NCBI GenBank assembly: GCA_910586515.1
Contig: CAJUGL010000009.1
Coordinates: 1-64,000 of the forward strand
Source: an uncultured Acetatifactor sp.
Lineage (GTDB): Bacteria > Bacillota > Clostridia > Lachnospirales > Lachnospiraceae
Reading direction: 5' to 3'
Length of the DNA stretch: 64,000 nucleotides
Part shown: in pieces, positions 60,720-64,000 of the stretch
Layout of the letters: every line of letters starts with the position of its first letter
Position numbering within the stretch: the stretch's first letter is position 1
Translations under genes and position numbers: made by a program
Notes under the pieces: generated by a model
The model's input: the letters and a program-made list of their open reading frames with translations, nothing else
What the model was told of the DNA's origin: nothing
Database searches by the model: none

Positions 60720-62714
60720 ATGATATGTAAACGATTAACTCCAAATGAACGCCCTATTTTTCCAAAACGGGCAGTGATTACGGCAGGTATGCCTTATGGA
60801 AATAAAAATCTGCATTTTGGCCATGTAGGCGGTATGTTTATCCATGCGGATATTTTTGCACGGTTTTTAAGAGACCGGATCGGAAAAGACAATGTAATCT
60901 TTCTTTCGGGAACGGATTGCTACGGTTCGCCCATCATGGAAAGCTACCGCAGGCTGCAGGAAGCCGGGTATGAAGGTACTTTGGAAGACTATGTGCGCGG
61001 CAACCATGAGGAGCAGAAGAAAACCCTGGAAAACTACGGCATCAGTCTGGATTTCTTTGGAGCATCGGCTCTGGGAGAAGCCGGTTCCATTCATAAACAG
61101 GTATCGGCGGAAGTGTTTCGCACTTTATACCAAAACGGATATATCCGAAAAATGACCATGCCTCAGTTTTATGATGAAGAAAAAAAGATGTTTTTAAACG
61201 GAAGACAGGTGACAGGGAAATGTCCCATACCGGGATGCACTTCGGAAAAGGCATATGCCGACGAGTGTTCGGCAGGGCATCAGTTTCTGCCCTCGGAACT
61301 GATCAATCCCGTCAGCTGCTTATCAAATCAGAAACCTGTTCTCAGAGACGTGGAGAACTGGTATTTCGATTTGGAATATTGTATATCTGCAGTAAAGGAA
61401 TACAATGATTTCCTTCGGAAAAACACAAATACGCGCAAGTATCAACTGGAAACCGTAGAGGAATTTTTGAAAAAACCTTTCCTTTACGTACCCAGAAAGT
61501 ATATCGGTGACCTGGCGGAATTGGCCGCTAAGCTGCCTCCCCATGAATGTGTTGATGAGGAAAAGAAACCTTCTGTTGTGTTTGTATTCGAAAATCTGGA
61601 TGACCGTGACCGGGCGAAACAGGTATTGGACGCAGGCGGCATTCATTATACTTCCGGAAAGACACTGGTTCCTTTCCGGCTGTCCGGTAATGTGGAATGG
61701 GGTGTGCCGTTCCCGGAGTGTGAGGGATTAAAGGACCTTACCTTCTGGGTATGGCCGGAATCGCTGTGGGCGCCCATTTCCTTTACCTGTGCCTATTTGA
61801 AAAAGCAGGGAAAAGAAGCGGACCTGTCCCGGTGGTGGTATGATGAGGAAGCAAAAGTGTATCAGTTTATCGGAGAGGATAACATTTATTTCTATGCCAT
61901 TGCTCAGACAGGCTTATTTACAGGATTGCAGGTTCCCAAAGGGGAAGTGCCGGATATGGAGACAGTGCACTTGTCCCATATCATAGCCAACAGGCATTTG
62001 CTGTATATGGATACAAAAGCCAGCAGCAGTTCCGAATGTAAGCCTCCCATGGCAGACGAACTGCTGCAGTATTACACAAAGGACCAGCTGCGTATGCATT
62101 TTATGAGTCTGGGTCTGTCCTCCAAGAGCACAGGTTTTAAACCCCAGGTATTTATGAAAGAGGAAGAGAGAACCGGCGTAGATATGGTTCTGAAAGACGG
62201 TAATCTGATTACCAATGTATTTAACCGGCTGATTCGAACCTGTTTCTATGGGATTCAGAATAATTGTGAGGGAAAAATTCCCATAGGCGAAGTAAACGAA
62301 CAGATAAAACTGATGACGGAGAAAGCCGTTCTGGATTATGAGCGTCATATGTATAACCATGAGTTTCACCGGATCTCCTATGTCCTGGATGACTTTATCC
62401 GGGGAGTAAACAAGCACTGGGTAAACAATGTAAAGATTGCGGATGCCGCCAATGATACGGAATTCAGAAAACAGCTTGTGCTTGACTGTTTTTACGCCTG
62501 TAAGGTTATGGCAGTACTGGTTCATCCCATTGCGCCGGAAGGATGTGAAATGTTTCGGGAATATCTGAATTTGGGAGAGGAACTGTGGGATTGGAACACT
62601 ATACTGGAACCGGTTTCTTTTTATATTGCAGATGTGGAAAATCATAAATTGAAGTATCTGGAACCGAGAGTGGATTTCTTTAAAAAGCATGACTGCCAGC
62701 TGACAGAAGTGTAA
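60720..62714 (+). CDS. Divergent MetRS-like class I aminoacyl-tRNA synthetase
   Basis: 664 residues of the MetRS fold: HIGH equivalent HFGH at 32-35 (NKNLHFGHVGG), zinc-knuckle-like C168, C173, C183 and H187, the active-site region FIGEDNIYFYAIAQTGLF, and a helical anticodon-binding-like domain (NVFNRLIRTCFYG ... HPIAPEGCEMF). The KMSKS position reads DTKASSSSE (K433 to S437). The C-terminal EMAP domain of the housekeeping MetG (11878-13887) is absent. Similar KTSSS/KASSS forms exist, I believe, in other Firmicutes. It may be an alternative MetRS or an amino-acid ligase with another acceptor. AGAAAGGAAAG precedes the ATG. Confidence 0.83.
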   Translation: MICKRLTPNERPIFPKRAVITAGMPYGNKNLHFGHVGGMFIHADIFARFLRDRIGKDNVIFLSGTDCYGSPIMESYRRLQEAGYEGTLEDYVRGNHEEQKKTLENYGISLDFFGASALGEAGSIHKQVSAEVFRTLYQNGYIRKMTMPQFYDEEKKMFLNGRQVTGKCPIPGCTSEKAYADECSAGHQFLPSELINPVSCLSNQKPVLRDVENWYFDLEYCISAVKEYNDFLRKNTNTRKYQLETVEEFLKKPFLYVPRKYIGDLAELAAKLPPHECVDEEKKPSVVFVFENLDDRDRAKQVLDAGGIHYTSGKTLVPFRLSGNVEWGVPFPECEGLKDLTFWVWPESLWAPISFTCAYLKKQGKEADLSRWWYDEEAKVYQFIGEDNIYFYAIAQTGLFTGLQVPKGEVPDMETVHLSHIIANRHLLYMDTKASSSSECKPPMADELLQYYTKDQLRMHFMSLGLSSKSTGFKPQVFMKEEERTGVDMVLKDGNLITNVFNRLIRTCFYGIQNNCEGKIPIGEVNEQIKLMTEKAVLDYERHMYNHEFHRISYVLDDFIRGVNKHWVNNVKIADAANDTEFRKQLVLDCFYACKVMAVLVHPIAPEGCEMFREYLNLGEELWDWNTILEPVSFYIADVENHKLKYLEPRVDFFKKHDCQLTEV

Positions 62715-62719
62715 ATTGA

Positions 62720-62741
62720 GCAGGGGGAGAACACCCCCTGC
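62720..62741. terminator. Hairpin between the convergent MetRS-like and nrdD genes
   Basis: GCAGGGGG and CCCCCTGC form a perfect 8-bp stem six bases after the synthetase stop. T-runs are poor on both strands; it probably works as a bidirectional transcript end. Confidence 0.6.
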
Positions 62742-62815
62742 CGCGAAGTGAAAAAGTGCGCCCGGTGAATTTTGCGGGAAATCAGGGCCCCGTCCTCCTG
62801 GCTTCCCCGGCCCAT

Positions 62816-64000
62816 TTAGTTTTCGGCCCTATCGTGATTTACTCTGTCCAACAGTTCAAATTTCTTTCCTTTTACAAAACGGTCAACTTCAGCCAGATAA
62901 CCGGAGACCCTGCGGAGTCTTCTGATATCAGAACTTCCGCAGCAGGGACAATCGCTCGCTATTCTGCCAACATATCCACATCGGTTGCAATTGTCCAGCG
63001 GAAAATTGATTCCAATATAATTACAATCATTTTCATACGCATACTCAATAATTTCTCTCACCGCTTCGACATTACTATCCGGCATTTCCTCAAGTTCAAC
63101 ATAGGTAATAGAACCTCCATTGCATAGATGATGAAACATTCCTTCGAATTTAATTTTTTCCACAAAATCAGTTTCCACATCCACCGGAACATGAAATGAG
63201 TTCGAGTAATATCCTTTCTCGGCTACAGGCATATCTTTTCCTGCATGAACCGCGTCATATGCGGCAAAACTTCCCGAAACTCCCTCTGCCGCAGAGGCGA
63301 GAAGCGAAAAATTCATCCCCGTTTCTTTAATGAAGAAATCCGTCATCTCTCTCATCACATGAACAATGTGAAAAGCCTCATCTAAATAAACTTCCATATC
63401 GGACAGATGATTCCATTTCCTGGCATGAATTACCGACAATGCATCCCAGAGACCGATAAAGCCAATTGATAAAGTTCCATTTCGAAATGCAAGCTCCGCA
63501 TCCTGATATTCGGAATCTTTATATATTCGACGTTTATATACTTCGGAAAAATCAGCCTTGTCCATCAGCGCTTTATAACGAAATATCAGAGATTCTTTTG
63601 CGTTACTCATTGCGCCTCTGATTAAGGAAATGAAATGTTCCACATCATTTACGGAATCATACGCCATCTGTACGAGATTAAGAGTTACGCAGGCTATTTT
63701 GCCCCGTTTCAAGCCGCTCTTTTCGCCATATAAATTATCAACCACTCTGGTACGGCATCCCATGATGCCAATTTTTGTCGGATCTGCATTTCTGTTGCCG
63801 GAAGAATCACAATTGAAATAGGTTGGCACCATCTTCCTGGAGGTTGCCTTCAATGCTTCCAGATAAATATCATGATTCGGCGACATTTCGTCTGCGTTTA
63901 TTTCTTTATGCAGTTTAAATACAAGATTCGGAAAAACAAATGGATTTCCGCTTTCATCCCCCAGACCATGTGCTTTCAGAAGCGCCAATGCCACTTTCCG
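62816..64000 (-). CDS. nrdD: Anaerobic (class III) ribonucleoside-triphosphate reductase, C-terminal part
   Basis: About 395 residues are in the window and the 5' end lies beyond the right edge. Motifs: FVFPNLVFKLHKEINAD, PTYFNCDSS, IGIMGCRTRV, LASAAEGVSGSFAAYD, and the C-terminal zinc site NCNRCGYVGRIASDCPCCGS with two CxxC pairs. The glycyl-radical loop is RRVSGYLAEVDRF (Gly in SGY). The enzyme reduces NTPs to dNTPs without oxygen and needs the radical SAM activase NrdG, which is not in this window. Confidence 0.95.
   Translation of the reverse strand, partial: RKVALALLKAHGLGDESGNPFVFPNLVFKLHKEINADEMSPNHDIYLEALKATSRKMVPTYFNCDSSGNRNADPTKIGIMGCRTRVVDNLYGEKSGLKRGKIACVTLNLVQMAYDSVNDVEHFISLIRGAMSNAKESLIFRYKALMDKADFSEVYKRRIYKDSEYQDAELAFRNGTLSIGFIGLWDALSVIHARKWNHLSDMEVYLDEAFHIVHVMREMTDFFIKETGMNFSLLASAAEGVSGSFAAYDAVHAGKDMPVAEKGYYSNSFHVPVDVETDFVEKIKFEGMFHHLCNGGSITYVELEEMPDSNVEAVREIIEYAYENDCNYIGINFPLDNCNRCGYVGRIASDCPCCGSSDIRRLRRVSGYLAEVDRFVKGKKFELLDRVNHDRAEN

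Overview
The window reads as a chromosomal segment of an anaerobic gut Firmicute of the Lachnospiraceae (Clostridium cluster XIVa). The grounds are a GC content near 50 %, AGGAGG-type ribosome binding sites, the neighbouring pfkA and dnaE genes, an S-box riboswitch on metK, a DUF6128 protein, an orphan MsmK/UgpC-type ATPase beside a CdaR-type regulator, many solute-binding lipoproteins and a class III (anaerobic) ribonucleotide reductase. No rRNA, tRNA, prophage, complete insertion sequence or CRISPR array was found. The species cannot be named from sequence alone.

Layout. 1-0.8 kb: the edge of an FtsX-type permease and a wrecked YhcG/PDDEXK nuclease gene. 0.9-5.8 kb: D-lactate dehydrogenase, TadA, an SPFH membrane protein with a tiny Arc-like partner, a flavin reductase, the SRP RNA with a near-consensus promoter, and a PflX-type radical SAM protein. 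5.8-23 kb: mostly minus-strand core genes (DUF6128 protein with a 39-bp minisatellite, CdaR regulator, MsmK ATPase, YesL, lipase, metG, rpe, amidase, thiN, TrmH/SpoU methylase, pfkA, dnaE). 23-28 kb: a solute-binding lipoprotein with a long N-terminal sensor-like half, a small acidic lipoprotein, a DUF4230 protein and two unknown overlapping genes. 28-33 kb: metK with SAM-I riboswitch, murA and an M23 endopeptidase. 33-46 kb: surface-polymer genes (two PMT-like GT39 membrane proteins, another polytopic protein, galE, YfhO) interleaved with relQ, hemolysin III and several intergenic repeats. 46-53 kb: a hybrid histidine kinase paired with a solute-binding lipoprotein, then an ECF sigma factor paired with a membrane protein whose NlpC/P60 domain has Ser in place of the catalytic Cys. 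53-57.7 kb: an operon of a HAM1-like pyrophosphatase, a VWA/DUF2201-like protein, a MoxR ATPase and an LRR protein. 58-60.7 kb: GNAT, AraC and coiled-coil genes, then a graveyard of gene fragments. 60.7-64 kb: a divergent MetRS-like protein and the 3' part of nrdD.

The most notable unexplained structure is a set of miniature intergenic elements, all without coding capacity, of 32, 59, 63, 94 and 173 bp. They carry GTTACTGTTCAC-like or GTAACAGTTCAGACAG-like ends, and each is flanked by an 8-bp direct repeat (AAAATACC, AAAATATG, AAATATTC, TAAATAAG, GACAGAYA). They look like MITEs mobilised in trans. One places the stop codons of two convergent genes, one sits in the metK terminator tail and one lies just upstream of the relQ promoter. 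A second repeat family sharing a CGGCGCACGGGCCGC-type core occurs at about 38.0, 40.3 and 60.5 kb. The best single-gene leads are the sigma/pseudo-NlpC pair, the MoxR-VWA-LRR cassette with a metallopeptidase-like motif lacking its Glu, and the MetRS-like protein with KASSS in place of KMSKS behind a 20-codon leader ORF.
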